Source of the DNA: Synanceia verrucosa
Lineage: Eukaryota; Chordata; Actinopteri; Perciformes; Synanceiidae
NCBI GenBank assembly: GCA_029721515.1
Contig: CM056553.1
Coordinates: 2,865,001 to 2,929,000 of the forward strand
Reading direction: 5' to 3'
Length of the DNA stretch: 64,000 nucleotides
Each line of letters opens with the position of its first letter. The stretch's first letter is position 1. Both the position numbers and the translations under genes were made by a program. Under the pieces are notes generated by a model, which saw nothing but the letters and a program-made list of their open reading frames with translations, did no database searches and had not been told where the DNA came from. Shown in pieces: positions 36,325 to 47,818 of the stretch.

Positions 36325-36373
36325 GGAAAAACACTTTGACCTGGAAATACGTCAATGGCTCGCAAAGCGTTAA
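36325..36373 (-). mobile_element. End fragment of a TTAA-MITE relative
   Basis: AAAAACACTTTGACCTGG, AAATACGTCAATGGCTCGC and AAAGCGTTAA mirror the family end, but with GCGAGCC in place of GAGTGCC, so it is a diverged subfamily. TTAA at 36370..36373. The other end was not found. Confidence 0.5.
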
Positions 36374-36698
36374 ATGGAAAAAAATTTAACAGCGTTATTT
36401 TTATTTTTTTTAGCAGCTAAATGGGCAGCACGGTTCATAAATATTTCTGAACGACAGTAGTCATCTTTATCGTTTTTTATTGTTAGTTAGAACAACCTCA
36501 AGCTGAATTTGAAAGCGGATGGTGTAATCCTATTAGTTGACTAATCGTTTAGATGATAGATGGGTCGACTATCCAGACAATCGTTAGTTGCAGCTCTGGT
36601 CATGTCAGCGTGGTAGTTTTCCTCTGCCCTCTCCAACAACTCTATTATGACAGTTGGCTTGGAGGAATTCAAAACAAGCACGCCTCCACTCTTCCTCC

Positions 36699-36737
<39 letters not shown>

Positions 36738-37170
36738 CGGTCACACAGACATCCAAAATATCCAACACACACACTCCTGTAGCCCCCACCTCTTGTGTTT
36801 TCATAACGCGGTGTAAAGGTTAAGGCTGGCTCTGCTTGTTTAACGTGCACACACACTCATCGCCGCCGAAGAGGAGAAAAACAAAAAGTTCTAACGCCTC
36901 CTTTAACCTCAGGCAGGTGTAGGGGAGGGGCCGGGGGTGGATGTATGGATGGAGGCGATAGGCTGCACAGCAGGCTGGACCCTCGGGCCAACTGAGGGAG
37001 TGTGAAGGTTAGAGGGTTCTTCACTGGAAAATACCTTAAATAGATGATGTTTTCTAATATTTGAAGATGAACTGCTGCTGGAGCATCTGCCACCGCATAA
37101 TGGAGCTTTCCATCTCTGTTTCTGAGAAAATGTGCACGCTTTAGTTTACAAGCATGGCTGCCATATTTTC
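36374..37170. other. Unassigned DNA with a CA array
   Basis: (CA)n at 36701..36732. No supported gene. Confidence 0.4.
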
Positions 37171-37328
37171 GATTTTTTGCACTACAACATATATTTGCAC
37201 TGACTGTATTTTAGTAGCATCTCAGTTACTCATAGTTAATTACAATCATTTTTATTTTATTGTATTTGCACCACGGTTTGTCCTGTACATGCTGCAGAAT
37301 TGACGATAAAGCTGACTTTGACTTTGAT
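37171..37328 (+). mobile_element. LINE-type 3' tail
   Basis: GCACCACGGTTTGTCCTGTAC and GACGATAAAGCTGACTTTGAC form a typical fish non-LTR 3' end with repeated GACTTTGA. Confidence 0.6.
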
Positions 37329-37697
37329 ATTACCCCAGTATGGAAACTATAAGTCTGGATCACCAGACTGACCCTCTTTCTTCTGCTCTCACACAATGAG
37401 CTGTGAGACATGTCAGTAACACTTGACATGTCTGAAATACTTTAAAAGCTCTTCTAACAGTCACTTTTAAAAACAGACATTATTTGTCTTCCTTTGGCCT
37501 CTGTATATGCTGTGCCTGCTTGTATATTATTGTATATATTATATATATACTGAATAAATATACATGTTAACTTTACAGTTATATACTTGCTTTATTCTCT
37601 TCTGTATCTCAATCTTTCCGTCTATATTTTCTTCAATTACAACCATGCTTTTTTGTCGTTTCTGCTTGGCTGCTGTCCACGTTTCTGTCTCTCGCAG

Positions 37698-37753
37698 CAT
37701 GTGTCAAGGACAGCTGGAGACGCCTCAGAGGACAGCCTGAAGCCAACTCCCAG
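37698..37753 (+). CDS. Candidate internal exon, 56 nt, unidentified
   Basis: The acceptor has a long pyrimidine tract (GTTTCTGTCTCTCGCAG) and the donor is CCCAG/GTAACA. Two of three frames are open: HVSRTAGDASEDSLKPTP, or CVKDSWRRLRGQPEANSQ. A (CA)n follows directly (37757..37778). The splice sites are good but 56 nt is too short for coding evidence, and no flanking exon was found. Neither peptide is recognised. Confidence 0.25.
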
Positions 37754-38302
37754 GTAACACACACACACACACACACATTAACACACAGCTACATATAGAC
37801 ACAGACATGGCGACAGCAGCCTTCATAGAGCCTGCAGACAGTCACTTTAGCATGGGTCGCTACTTTACTGCAATGCACACACACTTATGCTAACGCTCAT
37901 AATAAAGCGTGCACATCTTAGCATATCCATATACACGCCTTACAGTTTATTGTTCATATTTACCTTACTATTATTACTCTGCGCTTCACTGACTCTGCAT
38001 GTACCTGTATGACAACAATGTTGAATCTTATCTAGAAAGTTTAAAGGTGCTTATCTGTGTGGTTTTGACGGAAATGCCTCCTCATCAGATTAAGTAGGGA
38101 AAGCAGAAATATCATCTAACAGCGGAGGTCAGAGGAGGAACAGATGGGTGGAGAGATTTACCTCCCAGTTTCACTCCCTGGAAACCATTTTTTTATACTT
38201 TTATACTGCGAGCGAAATCACTTTTAAGAGACAAAAACCTCTTAACTAAACGGTGTTGGTGTCTCAAATTTATATTAAATCAATTTATGAGCAAATTTCA
38301 GA

Positions 38303-38334
<32 letters not shown>

Positions 38335-38375
38335 TGGCAAATGAGACTGTGTGTGTATGAATGTGTCTGAAGGTC

Positions 38376-38406
<31 letters not shown>

Positions 38407-39129
38407 CATTGTGCTCATGTGATACACTGCAAATAGCAGCGGGCCACAAAAGAGAGCGGCTGCTCCCTGTGGCATGATAGAAATACAACACACACTCTCA
38501 CATACACACACACACACACACACTCACGGTTATCCCTGGCCGAGGATGATAATGCAACTGCCAGAGGAAGGGAGGAGGCGAGTGAGTGAAGATAGTGCTG
38601 GTGGAGTGAAACAACGAGAGAATAAAAAAGGAGGAACAAAAGAGACCAAAAGAGAGGAGTTTGAAGTGGAGAAAGATTAGAAAAGTGAATCTGGAGTGAG
38701 GCTGAAGAGCGGGATCATCTTCCCTCCCTGAAGCACTGATTAGCCGTGGTGATGCTAACCGCTAACTATGGCCGACGTAGGAAACCTGCCTCTGAAACAC
38801 AACCAGGATGTAGTTTAGAGAATTTTTAGAGATCAAAGAGTAAACGGACAGAAAGACGGGAGTCGGTCAGTTACTTTGGCACCACGGACAGCGCCGATGT
38901 TTCCGTCAAATCACTTCATTTCAACTAACAAGGCCATCACAGTGAATTAGGGGAGTGTAAGTGATTAGATTACAATTACAATTAGCTTGGACATCCAACA
39001 AATATGAAAACAAGATAAGATCGTTGTGTTGCAGTCAGTGACTGTTGTTTTATGGATCCAGCTCACCTCATAAACTTCTCCTCTTAATTTTACTACCAGT
39101 TTCATTTTTTCTGAATGACTCCACTTAGG
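37754..39129. other. Unassigned DNA with four CA/GT arrays
   Basis: (CA)n at 37757..37778 and 38500..38522; (GT)n at 38305..38334 and 38378..38406. No supported gene. Confidence 0.4.
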
Positions 39130-39391
39130 TTAACCCTTTAACCCCTAACATGTCTTCAACGACACATTGCACATTAATTAGCGTTAACGCACTAATTTGC
39201 GAGAACGTAACTCTACAAACTGCTCTGTTACCAGAGACATGGCAGGTCATGAAGCAGAACTCCATTTAAAAAAATCAAGGAAACTAGTTGTAACTAATGA
39301 TCGAAAACGATGACAAAATTAGATTAAACATCTTTTCTGAATCTGTCCAAGCTTCTCCTGGAATTCAGCAAAGAGCATCTTTAAAGTACAC
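39130..39391. repeat. Unnamed interspersed repeat, copy A
   Basis: Shares with 57110..57335 the blocks GTTAACGC, GCAGAACTCCATT, AATCAAGGAAACTA, TTTTCTGAATCTGTCCAAGC, TTCTCCT and AAAGAGCATC. Begins TTAACCCTTTAACCCC, TTAA-element-like, but its ends are not clear. Confidence 0.55.
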
Positions 39392-39409
39392 ATATGTATA
39401 TATACATAT

Positions 39410-40735
39410 TAGAGATGCACTGATCCAGTTTTTTTCCGATCGAATCCCGATACCTGGGCTGAGCGTATCGGTCGATACCCGATATCGATCAATATTACTG
39501 ATGAATGAATGAACTGTATACCTTACCATGTGAGTGAAGGCATCAGACTAGACATAAACATTTAGCTTTGTTAAAAAAAGGTAACAAATGAACACAGATA
39601 TAAATGTACTTCATTTATTTATGAACAAATAACAAAGTGTACATGAGCAGCAAAAAGAAATCAATAACACTTCCATGTAAAGTGCACTGCAAACAGATAT
39701 TTTCAAATGTCATATCAAATATAGCATGTTGCTGTGTGTTGTAATCCAAAGGATTATTTTTGAGTTACACAATGCATTTCTTCATCATTTCTCTGTGTGA
39801 AAAAACAACACTGCATATGGTGTTTGATATGAAATATAAACAGTAATATTAGTAACATCCTGTTTTTAAAGCTAGACGGAGAAACAGAACTTTTTTATTA
39901 TTGTTCTGAATTATTTGGAGGTTTCAGTGCTTCTCCTGATTAAAGTGAATATATAAAGACATAATAGACAGTAGTAAAAGACAGAAGCATTGCATAAACA
40001 GTCAGAGTTCAGTTTCAATAGTCAGTGCTTATAGCAGACACACCCCTCTTATGTAGTACTGTCCATAGTTGTTTACGCTGCTCTGTTGACTTGATTTGAT
40101 TCAACAATAGACACTAATCTTGTTAAGATGAACACTGTGTCCACAGTTTGGACACATTTTATGACAGAGGACAAGGAGTGATCGACGGGTTTGTGGTGAT
40201 TGTGAGGGGTAGTGGAGGGTAGAGGGTTTGCGGTGATCAGTGAGGGTAGCGGGATTGCAAAATTAAGTTAATTGCACACAGCCCTACTCTGCGTGATGAT
40301 GTAACCTGCGTTGCAAACTGAAGTGACTGGATCGTCTTCATTCATCAGAAGAAGAAGAAGAAGAAGAAGAATTCCTTTATTAATCCCTCAGAGAGGGAAA
40401 TTACTTTTTATTTTCAGTTGCACATTACACACACAAGTTATGAAACACACATGCACTAGAGGTGTCAGAGTGAGGGGGCTGCCCCATATCCAGGCACACC
40501 GAGCAGTTGGGGGTTCGGTGCCCTGCTCAAGGGCACCTCGGCAGTGCCCAGAAGGAGGAACAGGCACCTCTCCAGCTACCAGTCCACTCTCCACACATGA
40601 CCTGGACTTGAACTGGCAACCCTCCGATTCCCAGCCCAAGTCACTACAGAATGAGCTACTGCCGCCCCCAGATCCAGCTAATAAGTCAATATCGGAGCCG
40701 ATATCATATCCCGGTATCGGATCCATGCATCTCTA
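39410..40735 (+). mobile_element. hAT-type non-autonomous element, copy 2, with SINE inside
   Basis: Starts TAGAGATGCACTGATCCAG and ends GGATCCATGCATCTCTA. Flanked by ATACATAT (39402..39409) and ATACATAC (40736..40743), an 8-bp duplication with one mismatch, as expected for hAT. The interior is nearly identical to 7532..8490 except for replaced segments near 39750 and 40257 and a SINE at 40348..40669. No transposase frame. Confidence 0.88.
40348..40669 (-). mobile_element. tRNA-derived SINE inside the hAT element
   Basis: On the minus strand the head reads GGGGGCGGCAGTAGCTCATTC, an A-box region, followed by GGTTGCCAGTTCAAGTCCAGG, a B-box region. The body includes GAGGTGCCCTTGAGCAGGGC, and the tail AAGTAATTTCCCTCTCTGAG then TAAAGGAATTC(TTC)n. 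The paralogous hAT copy at about 8435 (TCATCAGATATCTGATCCAG) is the unoccupied site; about 6 bp (ATATCT) appear lost on insertion. Confidence 0.85.
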
Positions 40736-40899
40736 ATACATACATATATACATCTATGTATTGCTTTCTGGCTGTATTGGGCCTGCTTAAGTTTATAACA
40801 TTACAAGTGATTTTTAGGGTCATAAATGCAATGCTTGTCTTGTACACAGCCCATTCTCATAATTATTGCTCTGTAACATTAACTCCACTGGACACCCAA

Positions 40900-41120
40900 C
40901 ATGGCTGCACACAGGAAGTGCAGCGCAGCTCTCTGACCTGGCCGCCTTTAGCATCAGTGTTAAAGTTTTACAGCTCGTTTTAAGGACAGGGCCAGGCTTG
41001 GCTCCCACTGACATGGCTGACCTTCTCCCTCCATACATTCCTGTTCACACTCTGAGGTCTGCAGACCAGTTGTTGCTGAGCGTCCCCAGCTCCCAGCAGG
41101 CCTCTGAAGACCTGGAATAG
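40900..41120 (+). mobile_element. L2/CR1-type ORF2 C-terminal remnant
   Basis: The frame reads LQLVLRTGPGLAPTDMADLL then PPYIPVHTLRSADQLLLSVP, matching the C-terminal P-x-Y-L-x-D-L-L ... Y-x-P-x-R-x-L-R-S-(S/A) ... L-x-V-P pattern of L2/CR1-clade reverse transcriptase proteins. Truncated at both ends. Confidence 0.6.
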
Positions 41121-41496
41121 CCTCTCAAGGCCTCTGGTAAAGATGCTTTTGGCGCTGAACTCGTTTGCGTGAGGGTGCTAGCAGGTGGATGGGTCTGAAA
41201 GGTCACACACTCCAGCCATCTTAAAAATGAAACTGAAACAAATAGCGAGCTTTGGTGGTTGTGAAAACACTCTTAACACCTCGGCACAAACACTCACACT
41301 CCTTTTCAAATCCAGTGCACAAACTACAAATCCTGCTTCTCACTTCAAACACAACTAATGCTAATCTCACCACTGTATCGTGGCCTTGATTAGCGGCTGC
41401 AAACACACCTGTCGATCTGAGGAAGATGCACTTTGTTTCTGTCTCCCAAACCACTCCAATTAAACCACATTGCTTATATAGAGATTTATTTTATAG
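41121..41496. other. Unassigned DNA
   Basis: Nothing recognised beyond the LINE remnant's possible 3' continuation. Confidence 0.35.
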
Positions 41497-41775
41497 GAAT
41501 ATCAAATCAAAATCAAAATCCAAAACCTTTACTGTCATTATATGACCATGCATACAACGAAATTAGGAGTGCTGCCTAGTCAAGCTTAAAAATAAAATAG
41601 AAAAGACATAAAGTTGTGTAAGGAATAGGATACTACTTCCAGACGTAAGACAGTTTTGCTACAAAAAAAGTTATTGCACATTTTTGGGAATGGAATATTG
41701 CACACTGAAATGGTATTATTGCACATAAAGTGGAATGAAATTATTGCACATTGTTGTTAACCATTATTGCACAGA
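41497..41775 (-). mobile_element. LINE-type 3' region
   Basis: AATCAAAATCAAAATCCAAAACC, TTACTGTCATTATATGACC, ACAACGAAATTAGGAGTGC and then repeated ATTGCACA units are characteristic of fish non-LTR 3' regions read in reverse. Confidence 0.6.
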
Positions 41776-43139
41776 AATTTATATATAATATATAAGAATA
41801 TAATAAAGATAAGCATGCTAGGTATTTATTATATATAGCATATATAACAATAATATCCAAATAATTCACTTTTTATATGTACATTTAAAAGTTAAAAAAA
41901 AGTGGGACAACTTTAAAATGAAATAAAAAGTAATAAAAAAATAATAATATTAAAATAAACTGTTTAATATTTAATGATGATTTGGAGCCCGAAATAAAAT
42001 CCTCTGTTTGTGTTTTTATGAAAATCCTGCATTTCTAATTAGAGACAGTGGAGAGTCGTGATATAATATGACTCAGAGTTTTCTGCATTAACACACACAC
42101 ACACACACACACACACCTGTTCGAAAAGTCAATCAGACTAAACACATTTATTTTTCTTTTTTGGGCCATGAAGATCAGGGTGTCAAAATCATTATTTGTG
42201 ACATTTTATTGACTAAATTAAACTATTTCACGGTTTGATTTTTTAGTGCATGTATTTGTCATTTCAGGGAACGTCGTAGAACTGAAGTAGAATTTAAATG
42301 TTTGGTTTGAAAACGTCTCGACACCATTAGTGATGTATTTGCTTTGTGTTTGTGTGAGCATTTCCTGCCTCTGATCCTCTGTTCCTTAATGTTTCTCTGT
42401 CTGTGAGCTTCTTTCCATCACAGCTGAGCTTTATTACACTAAATATTTCATCCCTCTCTCCATCCGTCTCTCACTTACTCTGAAGTTTGAGCTGCAGAGA
42501 CTCTCAGTGGCGTTTAGATGCTGCAGCTCATCTCCAGCTTCTTCACTGTAAACCTCAGATGATTAATGCATTCGTAGCAGCCCTGCTTTTCCTCTTCACC
42601 TCCTCCTCTTCGTCTTTTTTCTCACCTCAGCTCCCCGTCAGCTGCTTTTACCTTTCTGCTTCTCCTACAGCCGATGCAGACTGACGGCAACAAACAGAGA
42701 TGAACAGTGGCACCAAATTCAATTCATTTCCTGCGTTAAGGAGAAAGCTTTTCCTCCAAACAGTCTCCAGACACTTTCAGCAAATATCTCACAGCATGCA
42801 GTGAGGAGAGTATCTCCACTTCCAGACAGATAAAAAGAAGCTTTTATTGCCATGTCAAGTAGTCTCTATAACTCTACAACTATCTGCTGCACGACTACCT
42901 GCAAGTTAATCATGACAGCCATGAGACTACAGACTGACAATTTGTAGTGACAAAAATCAAAAAATATTGTGTCTGAATCCAAACAGTAAACACAAAAATT
43001 AGTTATCTCATCCATACTCACACTTTTACACTGAACTGCTTGTTTATTGTTAAAAAAAATCATCATCATTATTTGGCTCAAAATAACTATAGGTAAAGTA
43101 TATAAGTATGACTGTAATGCAATGCAAGCTACAGGCGTA
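41776..43139. other. Unassigned DNA with one CA array
   Basis: (CA)n at 42091..42117. No supported gene; TCCTCCTCTTCG-rich stretch near 42600. Confidence 0.4.
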
Positions 43140-43175
43140 GCATCATGTGACTCGTGGCAAAGCGTCACATGATGC
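43140..43175. repeat. Perfect 12-bp inverted repeat with two TCACATGA motifs
   Basis: GCATCATGTGAC (43140..43151) and GTCACATGATGC (43164..43175) with a 12-nt loop. Each arm contains TCATGTGA/TCACATGA, an E-box of the M-box/CLEAR type bound by MITF/TFE factors. Functional meaning is inference. Confidence 0.85.
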
Positions 43176-43502
43176 AGTGTTGTCAGTAAAAATCTGCCAA
43201 CTTTTGGTCTCATGCGCCTCATCAATGCCGGTCTGGGTCCATCATCCCTTCCTGTAGTGGTGGACGTCTCGCTCAGATGCTAAAGGTGGCTTTGTGCTTC
43301 AGTACAAGATGTTTCTTTACATCTGTGACGAGCAGGAATTAGCAGCAGCTGGTATTGATGCATCCAGTTTTGGCTACTAATCACTGATATTGATTACATC
43401 AAATGTTACAGACATCTGCGACCAATGAGTGACCACAGCTCTGCAGAGCTTCTATTGAAAAGGATTCTGCAGTATGATGTGAGCTCAGAAATATCACCAG
43501 GT

Positions 43503-44215
43503 TGGGCTGTCGAACGATAAAAAATTTTAATCAGATTAATCTCAGGTTGTTTGTGGATTCATTTCGATTAATCACGATTAAATATCAGTCATTTTTAATC
43601 CATAATAATCATGTTTCACTTTGCTTCAGCAAACCAAAAGAAGGGAATATTATATCTGCAATATATCTGGAATACGATACAATACGTATCATGATATTTG
43701 AGTCACGATACAATGCATTATTGCGATATTGTCAATTTGCGATATATTGTGATATTATACATAGGTCACTGAGAAATTTAAAATACAGGATATACTTACA
43801 TACACATACTCACATTTATATATGTACATATATTCATATATACAAATATACATACATACACACACTAGGGCTATCAAAGTTTAACGACTTCACTTTAACG
43901 CAGATTATTTTTTATTTTATTTTTTACTTCAACGTCCAGAAGTTGTTCTGGATTTACAATCAGCCCAAATCATGACTTTTTTAGGGGAAAAAAAATAATA
44001 TTAAGGAATTAAAAATCAATATTATATCACAAAAAATATTGCAATATATTACCATATCAATATTTTTCCCACCCCTGATCAGCACTGAACGTGTTTATTA
44101 AACTGCAATTTGGACCAACTGCCTGAAATACGTTGGAGACATTCAGAGTCATTCCGCTGCGTATGGTTTTAATCAGATTAATTATGATGATGGATTAATC
44201 TGCTAATTTTTGACT
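43503..44215. mobile_element. Nest of three hAT-like element ends
   Basis: Outer ends: TGGGCTGTCGAACGATAAAA with TTTTAATCAGATTAATC at left and TTTTAATCAGATTAATTATG with GATTAATCTGC at right. Inside are GATATTG/CGATACAATACG motifs and a right end ATATTTTTCCCACCCCTG (about 44060..44077). A third end, TAGGGCTATCAAAGTTTAACG, is at 43866. These are the TIR types of separate non-autonomous fish hAT groups inserted into one another. Exact boundaries are uncertain. Confidence 0.55.
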
Positions 44216-44318
44216 AATTTTTTTTATAAAAAAAAAAAGATCCTGCTTAAGCTGTCCAGCACTCATGAACTCACTCTGCACCTCCTCATTTTCACAAACA
44301 TCACCAATGTGCTTATAA

Positions 44319-44319
44319 A

Positions 44320-44369
<50 letters not shown>
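44319..44369. repeat. (CA)n microsatellite
   Basis: 51 bp of uninterrupted CA; another 38 bp array lies at 44480..44517. Confidence 0.97.
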
Positions 44370-44373
<4 letters not shown>

Positions 44374-44476
44374 CCCCCATAAGAGCAGTCCAATACATTA
44401 TTGAGAAGCCGCCGTCATCTCAGGGCCTGAAGGTCGCCGGCATCAATAACTCTGCTGGTAGTCACGACGACCACGC

Positions 44477-44479
<3 letters not shown>

Positions 44480-44517
<38 letters not shown>
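44480..44517. repeat. (CA)n microsatellite
   Basis: 38 bp of uninterrupted CA, 110 bp after the previous array. Confidence 0.97.
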
Positions 44518-44519
<2 letters not shown>

Positions 44520-45007
44520 CTGTTCACGTGACAAAAACTGTCAGCGGCAGCAAATCCTGATTCAACAAAACTCCATTATAACAGCAGGAAAAAAGACTTC
44601 AGCATGTTTGGCTGAATTCAAGGTGATTTTATTTTAAACGCTGGAGCTGATGATGTTTTTTCCTGTGCTCAAGCAAAGCCCACGAACGCAAAGTTGGTTA
44701 GTTATTTGTGGCGTGAATGTGTATGAATGAAAAGCAGAGTGCGCTCTTGTGGGGAGAAATGAAGCCTCCTTCGGTTATTTTCTCGTGACTTTGATCGAGT
44801 CAAGTCGATTCGCGGCAGCTTATCGAGACTTCGCTTGATCTTTTGACAAAGTGTGCGTTGGGGTTTTTAACGAGGTGTAGAGCTCGGTTATCAGGCAAAC
44901 AGCGCGTCACGCTGCGGCGCGGCTGTTAATGGTTTGCCTTTGAGGAAACAGAGTGCTGCTTTCAGCATATCAGCGACACGACGGCTGAGCAACACGGCAG
45001 CAAAGGC

Positions 45008-45054
45008 ATGAAGGGCGAGCGGGAGGGCAGGTCAGAGAGGTCAACCGTGTGTCG
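45008..45054 (+). CDS. Weak candidate first coding exon in GC-richer DNA
   Basis: AAAGGCATGAAGG is a fair start context; the frame MKGEREGRSERSTVCR runs to GTCG/GTAAGAAAG, a good donor. The preceding 180 bp (44870..45007) are GC-richer than the surroundings, with several CpG (CGCGTCACGCTGCGGCGCGG), as at a promoter. No second exon was found, so support is thin. Confidence 0.18.
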
Positions 45055-45930
45055 GTAAGAAAGAGAGAGGCGGTTTACTCATTAACTCTGAGGCCAACAT
45101 AATGCAGGTAAACACACAGTAACACACACTGTGAGATAGCTGTTACAGTGTCTGATACAGTACATGTTCTCCACAAGGAGTGGTTCATGTTTGTATAATC
45201 AGTACATGTTATAGATACAGAAGAATATGTGTCACTGCAGAAGAAAACACAATGTGCAGCGTAATAAATCCAAAACTCACACTTTAAAACAATAAAACAC
45301 AATACCTGAAGCATGATTAAAACATGAGGCTCTTATTATGAAAGATATTAATCACGTCCCATTGTCCTGTATTTGTTGTGCTTGTTTTCAGAAGACAGTG
45401 TGTTTTTATGGAGATTGTGTTCATGCATACCGAACATTTAATCCACTCCATTTATCATCTCAGCTGCAGGTCTGAGTTTGTGACTGTAGTTCTGCTCCAG
45501 AGGCTCTTAAAGTGACAGTGAGCAGCTCAGCGTTTAAAACAGGATATGATGGCTGCATGTCAGAGGTTATCTGGATGGATATCTGGATCAAAAGAGTTAT
45601 GGTTATTCTGTGTGTGTGTGTGTGTTTGTGTGTTCAGATTTCAGATGTGGGATTACAGCATCATCATCATCATCATCTGGCTAAAGAGGGCATAAAGTTC
45701 AACATCTGATTACTGCAGATTAGCAGCCTGTCTGCTTCACTTCCATTCACTACTATTACTACTACTACTACTACTCTACGTTTTTTGACAAAATTTCCAG
45801 GATTGGCCTGAAGTGGCCTAACTTAAAACTGATTCACTCACACAATGAAAACTCATTTTGCAAACCAACAAACAAATAAACAAACCCCAGTGAAAACATA
45901 ACCTCCTTGACGGAGGTAACTAACAATTCA
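45055..45930. other. Unassigned DNA with short simple repeats
   Basis: Short (GT)n at 45609..45625, (CAT)n at 45661..45678 and (ACT)n near 45755..45773. Confidence 0.4.
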
Positions 45931-46160
45931 GACCATAAACTCGTACTTATAGTGTTTACAGAGGTAAAACAGCAGGAGAGAAAATGGTCATTTTCCCATA
46001 GACTTCAATGTAAACAGTTTTTGAAACCACCAGTATCGCCCCCTGCTGGCTGGTGGAGAGAATGAAGTTTAAGTTACTTCCTATGGACTTCATTGATGCT
46101 GTTCACAAACTGGGTGACATCACAATAGCTCCGTACACTATTTATATACAGTCTATGGTA
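45931..46160. repeat. Teleost-type interspersed repeat ending ACAGTCTATGG
   Basis: ACCATAAACTCGTACTTATAG, GTCATTTTCCCATAGACTTC, the ATCGCCCCCTGCTGGCTGG block and ACACTATTTATATACAGTC then TATGG form a repeat I recall as common in fish. A decayed piece of the same repeat (GAGACCATAAACTAATGC) is near 15600. Confidence 0.55.
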
Positions 46161-46376
46161 CTATGACTACTACTGCTACTGCTACTACTACTGCTAGTGC
46201 TACTCCACAGTACTACCCACTTCTACCACTCAGTCTTGACACCCAGTCTCTCCGTCTGTCCATCACTGCTGTCAGTGACTGATGACCTTTGACCCTGAAC
46301 ATGTAGCCATCATCAGCACCACAGTCCTCTTGTCAGCGACGAACACAAGCAGACAGGAGCGTTCACACCTTCTCAC

Positions 46377-46435
46377 CTCTGCTCTTATTTCCTGTCCTCC
46401 GTCATTCCAGGACGTTTCCAGCATCACAAAAACAC
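46377..46435 (-). CDS. Weak candidate minus-strand exon, 59 nt
   Basis: Acceptor CCTTTCAGTCCACTCAG; donor GCAGAG/GTGAGAAGG. One frame is open: VFVMLETSWNDGGQEIRAE. The splice sites are plausible on both sides, but the exon is short and the protein is unrecognised. It lies on the same strand as the better exon at 4537..4707 and the candidate at 47819..47895. Confidence 0.2.
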
Positions 46436-47438
46436 CTGAGTGGACTGAAAGGTGCTGAAAGTGTAGCCTCAGGAACCGGGGTTTATTTTTAGCTTTTAAC
46501 ATCCTTTATATCATCTTATATGTTGACACAATCATCAGCTGTTCTTACCCCTAGTTTTTAAATCATGTTTCTGAGTCATGAAATTAGCAGCAGGTTCATT
46601 TCTTTATTATTTTTTCAAGTCGTCCGTTCCCTTTCGCACTGCAGCAGTTCACATTAAAATCATTCGTGACTAAAATTTACAACAAGGCTGCAAAATAAGT
46701 AAATCCAGCTCACATACACACACATGCACACAGAGCTGCATGCACACAAACACACATGCCATGGCCCCACATGACAGTATGTACATATATATGTGCAGAT
46801 AAATACATATTGACCAGGGGTCGCCGTCCTGGTTCAGCCCTCAAGTCTAATTTATAACAACATTGATCTTTCTGGAAGTAGGGCAGCGCACACCATCATG
46901 TGTGATGTCACCATAGTACATAGTACATGTATTATAGAGACCACACCCCCATCCAATCATCATCAGCCCGTTTACAACCAAACTGAGCAGGAAGTCAAAA
47001 GCATCAAGTTTGTTCTCATAAAATACTGCAAAAGAAATAAAGTTTCACTCCTTTGAACCCTGAATGACCTCATCAGAAACTGACGCTCATGTTTAACAGA
47101 CACAGTTAACACACACATACACATCAGGTTTATCAGGCACAGAAGAAATATAAGAAATGTGAGAAGCAAAGGGCAGGAAATGAAGAGAAAACGAGCAAAA
47201 TAAAAAAAAAAAACTATTGGAAGAAAGAGAAATAAAAATGAATGGAAGGATGTTCTGAGAGTAGACCACAGGTTTGTGACCAGTGTTTCCAGTCCAGACC
47301 GGACCTCATCCAGTCTGGACTGAGCTCCTTAATGTAAATGCATTCACAAAACAAAACATCTTTTCAGCGTCTCAAGACAAAACAAACAGGATTTTCCACC
47401 TTTACTTCCTTCTTCTGGATCAGTGTCATTATTTACAG

Positions 47439-47440
<2 letters not shown>
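46436..47440. other. Unassigned DNA
   Basis: Nothing recognised. Confidence 0.35.

Positions 47441-47486
<46 letters not shown>
47441..47486. repeat. (GT)n microsatellite
   Basis: 46 bp of uninterrupted GT. Confidence 0.97.
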
Positions 47487-47487
<1 letters not shown>

Positions 47488-47818
47488 TAATAGCCCATTA
47501 CTGAAGGCTAACAGGAAGTCTGTGTAGGACACTTAAACTTGAAATGATGCCTCAGTGTCTCACATCAGTGGACAGACAGATGGACACTCATCAATCTGTT
47601 GCCCTCTAGTGGTGGCAGCAGGACACTGCAGGTGCTCAGAGGATTAAGCAGACGGTGACAGACAGATTGACAGACTTCTTTTTTTACCAACGCTCTGGTG
47701 TGATCCTGAACGCCTCCTCTGTCAGTGCTGAACCACTGTAAACACAGCAGGGGCTAAACTGCACAGTACCAGCCTGTCTGTGCCGAGAGACGACCAAGCA
47801 AGGAAATGTTTGTCTTAC

